The notes under the pieces were generated by a model. The model ran no database searches and had not been told where the DNA came from. It was given only the letters and a program-made list of their open reading frames with translations. Below are positions 34,083 to 42,262 of a stretch of 44,344 bases of DNA, in pieces. Source of the DNA: an uncultured Bacilli bacterium (GTDB lineage: Bacteria > Bacillota_I > Bacilli_A > RF39 > UBA660); the NCBI GenBank assembly GCA_934101795.1, contig CAKORY010000006.1:1-44344 (forward strand), in the 5' to 3' direction. The position numbers and the translations under genes were made by a program. Numbering within the stretch: the stretch's first letter is position 1; every line of letters begins with the position of its first letter.

Positions 34083-34514
34083 TTACTTTATTATACTAAT
34101 GATATTTAGAATGCTTGCGAATATAAGCCAGAATAAATATGGAATAAGTAAATATGCTGATACTTTGTTATATTTATAATATTTGATAATCATGTATATC
34201 GTGATAATAATTAAAAGAATAATCCATAAAAATGATAGTATTTTCATATTAAATGTAAAGAATATGAATGACCAAGCGAGATTAATTATTAAATTTACTT
34301 TATATATTGTGAGTAAGTCTTCATCATCTTTAACTAAATAACTTGATATACCAAGCATAATATAAAGAATACTCCATACAATTGGAAAAATGAAAGCTGG
34401 AACAATTCCATTGTAGTACTTTGTTTCACCACTAGTTAAAAAGCCAACAATAGCACCACTTAAAAGGGGTACTAAAATGTAAAATAATAATTTTTTTATA
34501 TCTATCTTTTTCAT
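34083..34514 (-). CDS. tspO: TspO/MBR family membrane protein
   Basis: A 143-residue protein from ATG 34514 (MKKIDIKK) with five hydrophobic segments. Family blocks: IVPAFIFPIVWSILYIMLGI, NLIINLAWSFIFF and LLIPYLFWLIFASILN. TspO binds tetrapyrroles and is linked to stress responses. The gene may be translated from a leaderless transcript: TATAAT (34521-34526 on the minus strand) ends six bases before the ATG and no ribosome site is seen. Confidence 0.85.
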   Translation of the reverse strand: MKKIDIKKLLFYILVPLLSGAIVGFLTSGETKYYNGIVPAFIFPIVWSILYIMLGISSYLVKDDEDLLTIYKVNLIINLAWSFIFFTFNMKILSFLWIILLIIITIYMIIKYYKYNKVSAYLLIPYLFWLIFASILNIISIIK

Positions 34515-34561
34515 ACTTTTATTATACTTTAAATTTATAGAAAATATGCAATTTATATACA

Positions 34562-34590
34562 TTGTACAAATTTAATTTTTGTGTTATTAT
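34562..34590 (+). promoter_or_regulatory. Promoter of tRNA-Arg
   Basis: TTGTAC (34562-34567), 17 bases, TATTAT (34585-34590) on the plus strand, eight bases before the tRNA. Confidence 0.6.
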
Positions 34591-34598
34591 TATATTAT

Positions 34599-34675
34599 GT
34601 CCTCGTAGTTTAGTTGGATAAAACAAGCCCCTCCTAAGGGTTAGAGCATGAGTTCGACTCTCATCGAGGACACCA
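34599..34675 (+). tRNA. tRNA-Arg (anticodon CCT)
   Basis: A full cloverleaf: seven-base acceptor stem GTCCTCG/CGAGGAC (34599-34605 with 34665-34671), D arm GTTT/AAAC, anticodon stem AGCCC/GGGTT with loop CTCCTAA (anticodon CCT, reads AGG), T arm ATGAG-TTCGACT-CTCAT, discriminator A, and an encoded CCA (34673-34675). Confidence 0.97.
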
Positions 34676-34765
34676 TAAGCAAAATAAAGTCCGTATTTTC
34701 TAATATTATTAACTTAAGAGATATTGTATATGGGCTTTTGTTATAAACAAAGGTGGGCAGTTGTT

Positions 34766-35563
34766 ATGTTAAAAAAAAATAAAATATTATTAATGTTGTT
34801 TATAAGTGTATTTGTACTTACAGGGTGTGAATATCAATTAGATGCTATTGAACCATTAAATGAAGACGAAGTAATTTCTTACGCTAAAGAGAAAATTTTT
34901 GACGAAACCGGAGATGATATTCTAGTAAAGATTATTAGCAAAGAACAAATTAAATTTCATGATGCCCTTTTTTGGTGGAGTTACCGAGTTAAAGGTGGAT
35001 ATACTTATAAACTTGAAATTGTTAATAATATAAATCCTAATATTTGTGCAACAGCCACTTATACTGATGGGTATAAACGTGGAGATAATATCATACAAAG
35101 TATATTTGAAAGCAATTATAAAGAACAACAAACAATATTTCTATCAAAATTATTAAATAACGAATTTGATAAAAACTATGTATATTTAAATCAAGCCCAA
35201 AGAATATATGATATTTTTATAGTTTCTTCAGATTATAATAAAATAAGCAATCTAATAACGCAGTTGGATAACGTCATATCTAAAATTAATTATTATAGAA
35301 TTTATATTTATAAAGATGAAAATGCTTTTGATAGTGCAAAATTCAAATTGTATCATGGTATTGATGGTTTTCCTGACATAGAATTTGTCATTCAAGATAT
35401 AACTGGAAAATGGCCAACTAGAATTTATAAAAGTGATGCATTTAACTATGAACTTTTTATGTCATCTCAGTCAAATGATTATAATTATTTAATCTATACA
35501 TATGATACATTTGATAATGATGAAGTTATTTATAACAAATTTGAAATTTTTGGAATAAAATAA
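34766..35563 (+). CDS. Putative lipoprotein of unknown function
   Basis: A 265-residue protein from ATG 34766, with AGGTGG upstream; the frame open to 34724 has no site. The N-terminus is a lipoprotein signal (MLKKNKILLMLFISVFVLTG followed by Cys), so it is exported and anchored. The mature part is soluble, with acidic and aromatic residues (INPNICATATYTDGYKRG; IEFVIQDITGKWPTRIYKS) and no family I recognise. It sits alone between a tRNA and the lexA region. A terminator follows the stop. Confidence 0.8.
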   Translation: MLKKNKILLMLFISVFVLTGCEYQLDAIEPLNEDEVISYAKEKIFDETGDDILVKIISKEQIKFHDALFWWSYRVKGGYTYKLEIVNNINPNICATATYTDGYKRGDNIIQSIFESNYKEQQTIFLSKLLNNEFDKNYVYLNQAQRIYDIFIVSSDYNKISNLITQLDNVISKINYYRIYIYKDENAFDSAKFKLYHGIDGFPDIEFVIQDITGKWPTRIYKSDAFNYELFMSSQSNDYNYLIYTYDTFDNDEVIYNKFEIFGIK

Positions 35564-35590
35564 AGTCTGCTATGCAGACTTTATTTTATT
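35562..35590 (+). terminator. Terminator of the lipoprotein gene
   Basis: A perfect nine-base stem (35562-35570 with 35574-35582) and a three-base loop, then TTATTTTATT. It overlaps the end of the convergent small gene. Confidence 0.85.
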
Positions 35591-35726
35591 CACTCATTGC
35601 TATAATATTATCACTTTCCGAGGTGTTTTCCATTTTACTAAACCTTAAATTGATTAAGAGTATCATTCCTACTATTACAAGGTAGAAAAATAAAACTCCA
35701 CTATACTTTTTCATTACTTCTAACAT
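35586..35726 (-). CDS. 46-residue single-span membrane protein divergent from lexA
   Basis: A short gene: MLEVMKKYSGVLFFYLVIVG, a membrane helix (~9-28), then LRFSKMENTSESDNIIAMSE as a polar tail. ATG 35726 has GAGG seven bases upstream; an ATG at 35732 is too close to it. It has a good promoter of its own (TTGACA 35776-35781, 17 bases, TAGAAT 35753-35758) with a CGAAC LexA half-site in the spacer. A small one-helix membrane protein transcribed away from lexA is the layout of sosA in staphylococci and yneA in Bacillus, SOS-induced division inhibitors. There is no LysM domain and no clear similarity. The role is inference. Confidence 0.65.
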   Translation of the reverse strand: MLEVMKKYSGVLFFYLVIVGMILLINLRFSKMENTSESDNIIAMSE

Positions 35727-35752
35727 ATCCATTACCTCGTCTTTCTGATACT

Positions 35753-35829
35753 ATTCTAATACATATATTTGTTCGTGTCAATAAAATAATAAACAATTGT
35801 TTGACTTTTTACAAAATATAGTGTAAAAT
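35753..35829. promoter_or_regulatory. Divergent promoters and probable LexA operator
   Basis: lexA promoter: TTGACT (35801-35806), 17 bases, TAAAAT (35824-35829). A 12-base palindrome AAACAATTGTTT (35791-35802) overlaps its -35 box and matches the core AACA..TGTT of the Gram-positive LexA box. The opposite promoter has TTGACA (35776-35781) and TAGAAT (35753-35758). Confidence 0.65.
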
Positions 35830-35852
35830 GTAATTAAGAAAGGAAAATAATT

Positions 35853-36479
35853 ATGGATGAAAAAATTGAATTAACAAAAAGACAAGAAGAAATTTTAAAC
35901 TTTATAAAAAAATATATTGCTCTTCATGGTTATCCTCCAGCAGTAAGAGAAATATGTGCTGGAGTTGGATTAAGCAGTCCAGCAACTGTGTTTGTACACA
36001 TAAAAAACTTAGAAAACCTAGGGGTAATCAAACAAACAAGCAATAAATTTAGAACTATTGAATTACTCGTAGACAATGAATATGCTGAAAAGAATGATGA
36101 TGTTGTTAAAGTTCCTTTACTTGGAAAGATAACCGCTGGTAGCCCTATTACAGCAATCGAACAACCTGATGAGTTTTTTGATTTACCTGCTGCACTTATG
36201 CCAAAATCTGGCGAAGTATTTACACTTCATGTAAGTGGTGAATCAATGATAAACCGAGGTATATTTGATAATGACTATGTTATTGTAAAGAGACAACAAA
36301 ATGCCAAAAATGGTGATATTGTTGTTGCTATGACTGATGAAAATGAGGTTACTCTTAAAACTTTTTATAAAGAAAAAGATCATATTAGACTTCAACCAGA
36401 AAATGATACTATGGCTCCACTTATTTTCAATAACATTACTATTTTAGGGATAGCAATTGGGTTATACAGAAAAATATAA
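35853..36479 (+). CDS. lexA: SOS repressor LexA
   Basis: A 208-residue repressor. The winged helix-turn-helix is at ~1-70 (TKRQEEILNFIKKY, GLSSPATVFVHIKNLENLGV). The self-cleavage site is Ala95-Gly96 in GKITAGSP; the catalytic dyad is Ser131 (HVSGESMI) and Lys169 (VTLKTFY). All needed residues are present, so it should be RecA-responsive. AAAGGA precedes ATG 35853. A palindrome over its promoter suggests self-repression. Confidence 0.96.
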   Translation: MDEKIELTKRQEEILNFIKKYIALHGYPPAVREICAGVGLSSPATVFVHIKNLENLGVIKQTSNKFRTIELLVDNEYAEKNDDVVKVPLLGKITAGSPITAIEQPDEFFDLPAALMPKSGEVFTLHVSGESMINRGIFDNDYVIVKRQQNAKNGDIVVAMTDENEVTLKTFYKEKDHIRLQPENDTMAPLIFNNITILGIAIGLYRKI

Positions 36480-36490
36480 TAATTAAAACA

Positions 36491-36525
36491 AAAAATGAAA
36501 AAGCAAATTTGACTTTTTCATTTTT
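36491..36525. terminator. Bidirectional terminator between lexA and the dcw cluster
   Basis: A stem of about 11-13 bases (36491-36503 with 36513-36525), A-rich on one side and T-rich on the other, between convergent genes. Confidence 0.85.
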
Positions 36526-38605
36526 ATTTACTCAGTTCAATGCTCAAAACCATGTTTTCTTTATCTATTATAGTACCACTTTCAATATTTTGACTTATAA
36601 CATATCCATAACCAGAATACTCTAGTTTGATACCTAAAAGTTCTGCATAAGTTTTAACTTCACTTAAACTCCAGCCAGTTAAGTTTTCCATCTTAAATTC
36701 ACTACCATTTGTAAGTAAAAATAATTTTTCACCAGCAAGTAAAATTTTATTTTTTAATGGATATTGGTTTATAATGTATTTACCATTTCCTAAAGTTATA
36801 ACATTTATTTTTTTATTTTTTAATTCTTCAATGGTTGTAGTAACTAATTTACTCATATAATTATCCATTGTAATTAATTTACTTAAGTCACTATCACTTT
36901 TAATTTCAGTAAGTTTTGCATAACTTGCTATTTCTTCGATTGCTGTTGTAATAACTTTGGCCCATGAGCTTAAATTTGATTCTGGCTTTTTGCCTACTGC
37001 ATAAACTATATATTTTGGATTATCTGCTGGGAATATACCTGCAAATGACTTGACATAGTCATATGTTCCGCTTAGATAGCCACCTTTTGGTGATGCAATT
37101 TGAGCTGTACCAGTCTTACCCATAACACTTACATTTTCTACTTGCCAATATTTATTTATTTCAATCATTTTTTTCATAAGTTCATGCATTTTATTAACTG
37201 TTGATGCGCTATAAACTTTTTTTACTACTTCTCTTTTACCTTCGTAAGTAACATTACCATTTTGATCCACTATTTTATCTACCAAATATGGTTTTATAAC
37301 TGTTCCATCATTTGTCATACTTGTTAATGCCTGAAGCATTTGAATTGCTGTAACACTTACTCCTTGACCAAATGATGCTGTTGCAAGCTCCGACTCATAA
37401 ACCATTTCAATATCACCGATAGCTTCATTTGAAAGCTCAATTCCAGTTTTTTTGCCAAAACCAAGTGAATCGTAATAACCAGAAAGGCTATCAATTCCAA
37501 GTCTTAATGCAAGTGTTGTCGCTGCAACATTTGAAGATCTTGCAAAGCCTTCATCAAACGAAATTGTACCCCAGCCTTTTCTTTCGGAGTCACGAATAAC
37601 AGTTCCATCTTTTAATGTATAAGACCCAGATGCAAATGTTTCTGCACCATCGTATTTTTCTTCTTCAATCGCGGATGCAAATGAAAATACTTTCATAACT
37701 GAACCAGGTTCATATTGATAACTTATAAGTGGATTCATATATTCTTTAATTGTATTAGTATCATTTGGGTTAAAGTTAGGACTTGTACTACTTGCCACTA
37801 TAGCACCAGTTTTAGCATCCATAACTGTAAATACTGCCCAATCTGTATTAAATTTTTCTTTCATCGTAGCAACTGCTTTTTCTGTAATAAGCTGAATACT
37901 ACTATCAATGGTAAGATAGATGTCCGAACCATTTTTAGCTTTAACAGTTTCTTCTGGACTATTAGGTATTTTATAATTACTTGATGTATATTTTAGATAT
38001 TTAGTGTAGCCATTTTCACCAGATAAAATATCATCATAGTAACCTTCAATACCCAGTTCACCAACTATTTTACCCTCATCATTATCTTTTGCATAACCAA
38101 TTAAATACGATGCAAATGTTGATTTATTATAATATCTTTTTTTAGAGTTTTTTATAAAATCTATGCCAGGTAATTCTAGTTTTTCTATTTTAGCTTTAAC
38201 AACTTCACTTATTCCATAACCACCAGGTCTAAGTTCCACCTGATATAAGTTTTTACTTAAAAGTTCTATTAGTTTTTCTTCAGTCATATTAAGTATTGGG
38301 GCCAAAGCTTTAGCTGTTCCTTCTTTATCCTCAACATTAGTTTTATTTGACTTTAAATAAGCGATGACGGTGTAAGAATTTATGGTACTTGCTAGTTCTT
38401 CGCCATTAACGTCATAAATACTACCTCGGTCAGCATATAAAGTTTTCTTAACTGTTGCAATGCTGGCTGCTTTTTCTTTTAGATTAATACCATCAACTTT
38501 AACACTTAATACAACATATGATAGTTTGGCAATTATGGCCACAAATAAAAGAGCAACAGCTAAAATAATAAACTTTGATATTTTAACTGTTGCTCCTTTT
38601 TTCAT
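36524..38605 (-). CDS. Division penicillin-binding protein with PASTA domains (PBP2B/FtsI type)
   Basis: A 693-residue class B PBP, septal transpeptidase of the divisome. Membrane helix at ~11-33, dimerisation region with LYADRGSIYDVNGEELAST, transpeptidase domain with GSVMK (Ser302/Lys305), SSN (357-359) and KTGT (497-500). From ~575 two degenerate PASTA domains end the protein (MENLTGWSLSEVKTYAELLG marks the second). Last gene of mraZ-rsmH-ftsL-pbp, the canonical division cluster. SpoVD has similar architecture, but the position after ftsL favours PBP2B. Confidence 0.92.
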   Translation of the reverse strand: MKKGATVKISKFIILAVALLFVAIIAKLSYVVLSVKVDGINLKEKAASIATVKKTLYADRGSIYDVNGEELASTINSYTVIAYLKSNKTNVEDKEGTAKALAPILNMTEEKLIELLSKNLYQVELRPGGYGISEVVKAKIEKLELPGIDFIKNSKKRYYNKSTFASYLIGYAKDNDEGKIVGELGIEGYYDDILSGENGYTKYLKYTSSNYKIPNSPEETVKAKNGSDIYLTIDSSIQLITEKAVATMKEKFNTDWAVFTVMDAKTGAIVASSTSPNFNPNDTNTIKEYMNPLISYQYEPGSVMKVFSFASAIEEEKYDGAETFASGSYTLKDGTVIRDSERKGWGTISFDEGFARSSNVAATTLALRLGIDSLSGYYDSLGFGKKTGIELSNEAIGDIEMVYESELATASFGQGVSVTAIQMLQALTSMTNDGTVIKPYLVDKIVDQNGNVTYEGKREVVKKVYSASTVNKMHELMKKMIEINKYWQVENVSVMGKTGTAQIASPKGGYLSGTYDYVKSFAGIFPADNPKYIVYAVGKKPESNLSSWAKVITTAIEEIASYAKLTEIKSDSDLSKLITMDNYMSKLVTTTIEELKNKKINVITLGNGKYIINQYPLKNKILLAGEKLFLLTNGSEFKMENLTGWSLSEVKTYAELLGIKLEYSGYGYVISQNIESGTIIDKENMVLSIELSK

Positions 38606-38616
38606 ATTTTTATCTC

Positions 38617-38910
38617 CTATTCTCCAACTCTTTTTATGTTACTATTATTATACGATAAACCATTTTCTTCTGCAATACTTTGAATGTTTTCTAAGCTTGC
38701 TAGTTCATCTATCTGCATAGAAAGACCTTGATTAACTAATTCTTGTTTTTCAATATTTTTATTTAACTTTTCCACTTCATTATTAGTTTCAGATAAAAGT
38801 GATGAAGTGTAAACATTAAACATTGGGATTGCTAAAAGTAAGAATAACAATAATACATACATTGCTTTTTCTCCTTTTAGTAATTTTAACTTTTTATTCT
38901 TTTTAGCCAC
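38617..38910 (-). CDS. ftsL: Cell division protein FtsL
   Basis: A 97-residue protein: basic cytoplasmic start, one membrane helix (YVLLLFLLLAIPMFNVY) and an extracytoplasmic coiled coil (LSETNNEVEKLNKNIEKQEL), ending in the conserved IAEENGL block. FtsL bridges FtsB/DivIC and the septal synthase. GTG 38910 (MAKKNKK) is chosen, with AAAGGA ten bases upstream; the TTG at 38919 in the same frame overlaps that site. It lies between rsmH and the PBP. Confidence 0.88.
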   Translation of the reverse strand: MAKKNKKLKLLKGEKAMYVLLLFLLLAIPMFNVYTSSLLSETNNEVEKLNKNIEKQELVNQGLSMQIDELASLENIQSIAEENGLSYNNSNIKRVGE

Positions 38911-38915
38911 TATAA

Positions 38916-39827
38916 TCAAATCCTTTCTATAATTCTAAGTTTTGCGCTTCTACTTCTTGAATTTTCCTCAAGTTCTTTTTCACTTGGAAGTATGGGTTTT
39001 TTATTTATTAATTTAATCTTTGGCATGTAAGCTTCAGGTATCTGTACTAATCCCTTAACTAGCTCATCAACCTCAGAATTTTCTCTAAATATGTTTTTAA
39101 CAATTCTGTCTTCCAAAGAATGAAATGTAATAACACCAATTCTGCTACCTTTTTTCAGTAAATTAATGGCATCTGGTAAAACTTTTTCTAATACTGTAAG
39201 TTCCTCATTCACTTCAATTCTAAGTGCTTGAAATATTTTTCTTTCTGGATGATTTTTGTAAAAGTAATTAGCACCAGTTGCACTTTTTATTACTTCAACA
39301 AGTTCTAATGTTGTATTTATTTCTTTGCAGTTTTTCTTAATATTTTTGGCAATAACTTTGCTTAATTTTTCTTCACCATATTTAAAGAAAACATTTGCTA
39401 ACTTTTCTTCACTATAGGTATTAATAATATCTTTAGCACTTACTCCTTCACTAGACATTCTCATATCAAGTGGTCCATCATGCATAAATGAAAAACCTCT
39501 AGCATCATCATCAATCTGAGGTGATGAAAAACCTAAATCAAAGATAATTCCATCTACGAGATCAACATTTTCTTTTTCAAGCATTTCTTTTAGATTAACA
39601 AAGTTAGTCTTAAATATTTTAAAATTATTACCTATTTTACTTAAAGTTTCTGTTGAATATTCTACAGCTTTTTCATCTTGGTCAAAACCATATAAATAGC
39701 CATTTGGTATTTTTTTTAGTATTTCCTTAGAATGGCCAGCATAACCAATTGTAGCATCTACAAAAGTGCCACCATCTTTAATATTTAAACTTTCAATTAG
39801 TTCATTTTTAAGTACACTATAATGCAT
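38916..39827 (-). CDS. rsmH: 16S rRNA (cytosine-1402-N4) methyltransferase
   Basis: A 303-residue RsmH (MraW). HYSVLKNELIESLN opens it, FVDATIGYAGHSKEIL and GFDQDEKAVE form the SAM site, and GIIFDLGFSSPQIDDDARGF and GVITFHSLEDRIVK are family blocks. It methylates C1402 in the ribosomal P site. It shares a base with the mraZ stop and is the second gene of the division operon. Confidence 0.95.
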   Translation of the reverse strand: MHYSVLKNELIESLNIKDGGTFVDATIGYAGHSKEILKKIPNGYLYGFDQDEKAVEYSTETLSKIGNNFKIFKTNFVNLKEMLEKENVDLVDGIIFDLGFSSPQIDDDARGFSFMHDGPLDMRMSSEGVSAKDIINTYSEEKLANVFFKYGEEKLSKVIAKNIKKNCKEINTTLELVEVIKSATGANYFYKNHPERKIFQALRIEVNEELTVLEKVLPDAINLLKKGSRIGVITFHSLEDRIVKNIFRENSEVDELVKGLVQIPEAYMPKIKLINKKPILPSEKELEENSRSRSAKLRIIERI

Positions 39828-40258
39828 TATTCTTCCCCCTCAAATAAGCTTTCGGCAATATTTTCAATGATATCCTCATTAGCGTTCATAAATTCATTGA
39901 AAGCACTAGCATCCCAAATTTCCAGATGATCATTCACGCCGATTACGATGCATTCTTTATCTAAACCGGCGTAACTAATCAATGGAGAGGTAATACTCAT
40001 TCGACCAGAACTATCGAACTTGCAGGCAGTAGCTCCTGAATAGAAGAAACGTGTGAATGTTCTGGTTACTTTTTTTGTGAAAGGTAGAGTATTAAGTTTG
40101 CCAACAAGTTTTTCCCACTCAGATAAAGAATAAACATATAAACATTTTTCAATGCCTCGAGTAAGAATGAATTCTTGCCCTAGTTCTTCCCTAAATTTCG
40201 TTGGAATAACAAGCCGACCCTTATCATCAATATTATGATGAAATTCGCCCAGCAACAT
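39827..40258 (-). CDS. mraZ: Transcriptional regulator MraZ
   Basis: A 143-residue double AbrB-type DNA-binding protein: LGEFHHNIDDKGRLVIPTKF and FDSSGRMSITSPLISYAGL are its two repeats. ATG 40258 (MLLGEF) gives the usual family length and has a GTGGGGA site; a GTG at 40270 is in frame. MraZ represses its own division operon by binding TGGGN repeats, which are present just upstream. Confidence 0.94.
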   Translation of the reverse strand: MLLGEFHHNIDDKGRLVIPTKFREELGQEFILTRGIEKCLYVYSLSEWEKLVGKLNTLPFTKKVTRTFTRFFYSGATACKFDSSGRMSITSPLISYAGLDKECIVIGVNDHLEIWDASAFNEFMNANEDIIENIAESLFEGEE

Positions 40259-40264
40259 ATTATT

Positions 40265-40289
40265 CCCCACTTTCTCCCACAGTCTACCA
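40265..40289 (-). promoter_or_regulatory. MraZ operator: three repeats with 10-bp period
   Basis: On the minus strand TGGTA (40285-40289), TGGGA (40275-40279) and TGGGG (40265-40269), each five bases apart. This is the MraZ box arrangement. The last box also serves as the ribosome site. Confidence 0.85.
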
Positions 40290-40302
40290 CTGTCTTACAT
40301 AT

Positions 40303-40331
40303 ATGTTACCAAACAATTAAAAAAAAGTAAA
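40303..40331 (-). promoter_or_regulatory. Probable promoter of the division operon
   Basis: TTTACT (40326-40331), 17 bases, TAACAT (40303-40308) on the minus strand, just upstream of the MraZ boxes. Confidence 0.45.
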
Positions 40332-40351
40332 TACAGAATATCTACTTTTTT
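40321..40351 (-). terminator. Terminator of the mscL-to-InlB-repeat operon
   Basis: A nine-base A/T stem (40321-40329 with 40343-40351) with a T-run on the minus strand. It overlaps the -35 region of the division promoter. Confidence 0.55.
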
Positions 40352-40386
40352 CAAGAGTTTTTTATTAATTTACAAAATTTTACACA

Positions 40387-40677
40387 CTATTTTTCTATTT
40401 TTTCCCATTTAGCTTCAAGTTTGATATTTTTATTAATTGGTTTGCTAAAATCAAATTTTTCATCACCTAAATACCAACCTAAGAACTTATATTCATCGTT
40501 TTCTGGCACAGCCGGTTCAGTAATAGTATCTCCCACTTTTACTGTTATCGGAGCAACTCCAGCTCCAATCATTGCAGCAAATTCAACTCTAACAGTTCTA
40601 AAATTTATATAATAAATTACACTACCTAACAATATTACACTACATAATATAAGTATTAAACTTGTTTTATTATTCAT
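40387..40677 (-). CDS. Membrane-anchored single InlB B-repeat protein
   Basis: A 96-residue protein: N-terminal membrane helix (~5-25), then one InlB B-repeat/Listeria-Bacteroides (Flg_new) unit, from VKVGDTITEPAVPEND through YKFLGWYLGDEKFDF to KLEAKWEK. Such units are usually found as tandem repeats in large surface adhesins; here one stands alone. It should face the outside. It starts two bases after the stop of the unknown gene upstream and is the last gene of the operon. Confidence 0.8.
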   Translation of the reverse strand: MNNKTSLILILCSVILLGSVIYYINFRTVRVEFAAMIGAGVAPITVKVGDTITEPAVPENDEYKFLGWYLGDEKFDFSKPINKNIKLEAKWEKIEK

Positions 40678-40679
40678 TT

Positions 40680-41096
40680 CTATCTTCCCTTTCCCATTTC
40701 TATTTCTTCAGTAAGTTCCATAACATGAACTTTTTTTAATTCTAATTCTAGTATATATAGTTTTTTTAAATATTTTTCTATTATTTCTTTTTTTAAACCT
40801 TTTTCTCTTAAAGATATTAAATATTTTTTAATTCTTTCTATTTCTGTATAAGCTATTAAAACATCACCACTAGTTGTGTCTTCTTCGGATATTAAAGAAT
40901 AAATTAATTTAAGCAATTTCTCATACTCTTTATTTATTTTATTTTCCCAGACTTCACTTAACATTTCTGTATCTAAAATTGTAACTTTCTTTACCCACTT
41001 ATATGTTTTTTTAGGGGTAAATGAATATGATTCTTTTTCTTCAAAAAGCAAAATATCTTTACTCTTTTTATTATTTTTAAGTATATAACTAGTCAT
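40680..41096 (-). CDS. Unknown 138-residue charged helical protein
   Basis: I do not recognise this family. The N-terminus (FEEKESYSFTPKKTYKWVKK) is mixed charge; the rest is Lys/Glu/Leu-rich and strongly helical, likely coiled coil (LKKEIIEKYLKKLYILELEL). It lacks signal or membrane segments. Its start overlaps the trmD stop by eight bases, so translation is coupled to trmD. Confidence 0.65.
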   Translation of the reverse strand: MTSYILKNNKKSKDILLFEEKESYSFTPKKTYKWVKKVTILDTEMLSEVWENKINKEYEKLLKLIYSLISEEDTTSGDVLIAYTEIERIKKYLISLREKGLKKEIIEKYLKKLYILELELKKVHVMELTEEIEMGKGR

Positions 41097-41763
41097 TTCT
41101 ATTCTCCATTAAATCAGGTCTTAAAGTCTTAGTTTTTTCTACTTTCATATTTTTTCTGTACTCATCAATTAATTTGTGATTGCCAGAAACAAGCACTTCT
41201 GGTACCTTTAAGCCGCGGTATTCTGCTGGTTTTGTATATGTTGGATAATCAAGCAAATTATCATTAAACGACTCATCATCTAGAGATTCTTTAGTTATAA
41301 CACCAGGCAAAAGCCTTGCAACAGAGTCAGTAATTGCCATTGCTGGTATTTCTCCCCCAGTTAAAATATAATCACCAATTGATATAACTTCATCTACCCT
41401 TGTTTTAATTCTTTCATCAAAACCTTCATAATGGCCACAGATAATAATCAAATGTTTATAATTGCTTAATCTTTTGGCAACATCTTGTTTATATTTTGTT
41501 CCTTCAGGAGATAATAAAATAATGTAAGCATCTTCTGCACCTATACTATCTAAACACTCAAATATTGGTTCACACCTAAGTATCATACCTGCTCCTCCAC
41601 CATATGGAGTATCATCAACTTGCTTATTATTAAGAGGAGAATAATCTCTAAAATTAATTAAATTAATTTTGATTATGTCTTTATCTATTGCTCTTTTGAT
41701 TATTGAAGTATTTATAAAACCTTCAAACATCTCTGGAAAAAGTGTAAGTATATCTATTTTCAT
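41089..41763 (-). CDS. trmD: tRNA (guanine-37-N1) methyltransferase
   Basis: A 224-residue TrmD that makes m1G37 and prevents frameshifting. It opens MKIDILTLFPEMFEGFINTS; the trefoil-knot SAM site is in HYEGFDERI and GDYILTGGEIPAM; YGGGAGMILRCEPIF is also conserved. It follows rimM by ten bases. In many Firmicutes it is near rpsP and khpA; here these are at 26 kb. Confidence 0.96.
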   Translation of the reverse strand: MKIDILTLFPEMFEGFINTSIIKRAIDKDIIKINLINFRDYSPLNNKQVDDTPYGGGAGMILRCEPIFECLDSIGAEDAYIILLSPEGTKYKQDVAKRLSNYKHLIIICGHYEGFDERIKTRVDEVISIGDYILTGGEIPAMAITDSVARLLPGVITKESLDDESFNDNLLDYPTYTKPAEYRGLKVPEVLVSGNHKLIDEYRKNMKVEKTKTLRPDLMENRND

Positions 41764-41773
41764 GATAACCTCC

Positions 41774-42262
41774 TTAAAGAATTAAATCTTTAGCATTTTT
41801 AGTATATAATTTTTTATTATTTAAGTCAAATTTTATTATATATTCATCAACGTATGGAATATAGAACTTTTTAGAACCATTTAATTTAATTAGTAAACTT
41901 GCTCCACTTTCTATTTCAATAATTTTACCTAAGTTGCTTCCATCCTCATCAATTACATCACTATTTATTAAATCTTTATATAAAAATTCATTTTCTTCTA
42001 AATGTAAATCTACTCTTTTTATATAAATATTAAATCCTACATATTTTAAAATATCATTAATATTTTTTAGATTATCTATTTCAAGTAATATATAATTTTT
42101 ATGATAGCGAATACCACTTATAATATGCTCTATATTATTAATAAGTACTTTATTTCCTATTTTATATGCTTTATCACATTTTTCAAAATCACTTATTACT
42201 TTTAGTTCACCTTTTATACCAAATGTACTAACTGTTTTACCAATATAAATCATTTCATTCAT
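41774..42262 (-). CDS. rimM: 16S rRNA processing protein RimM
   Basis: A 162-residue RimM, an assembly factor for the 30S head that binds S19. The N-domain has IGKTVSTFGIKGELKVIS and the PRC-barrel part LLIKLNGSKKFYIPYVDEYI. ATG 42262 has GAGG six bases upstream. It overlaps the end of the rRNA methyltransferase gene by eight bases and precedes trmD. Confidence 0.92.
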   Translation of the reverse strand: MNEMIYIGKTVSTFGIKGELKVISDFEKCDKAYKIGNKVLINNIEHIISGIRYHKNYILLEIDNLKNINDILKYVGFNIYIKRVDLHLEENEFLYKDLINSDVIDEDGSNLGKIIEIESGASLLIKLNGSKKFYIPYVDEYIIKFDLNNKKLYTKNAKDLIL

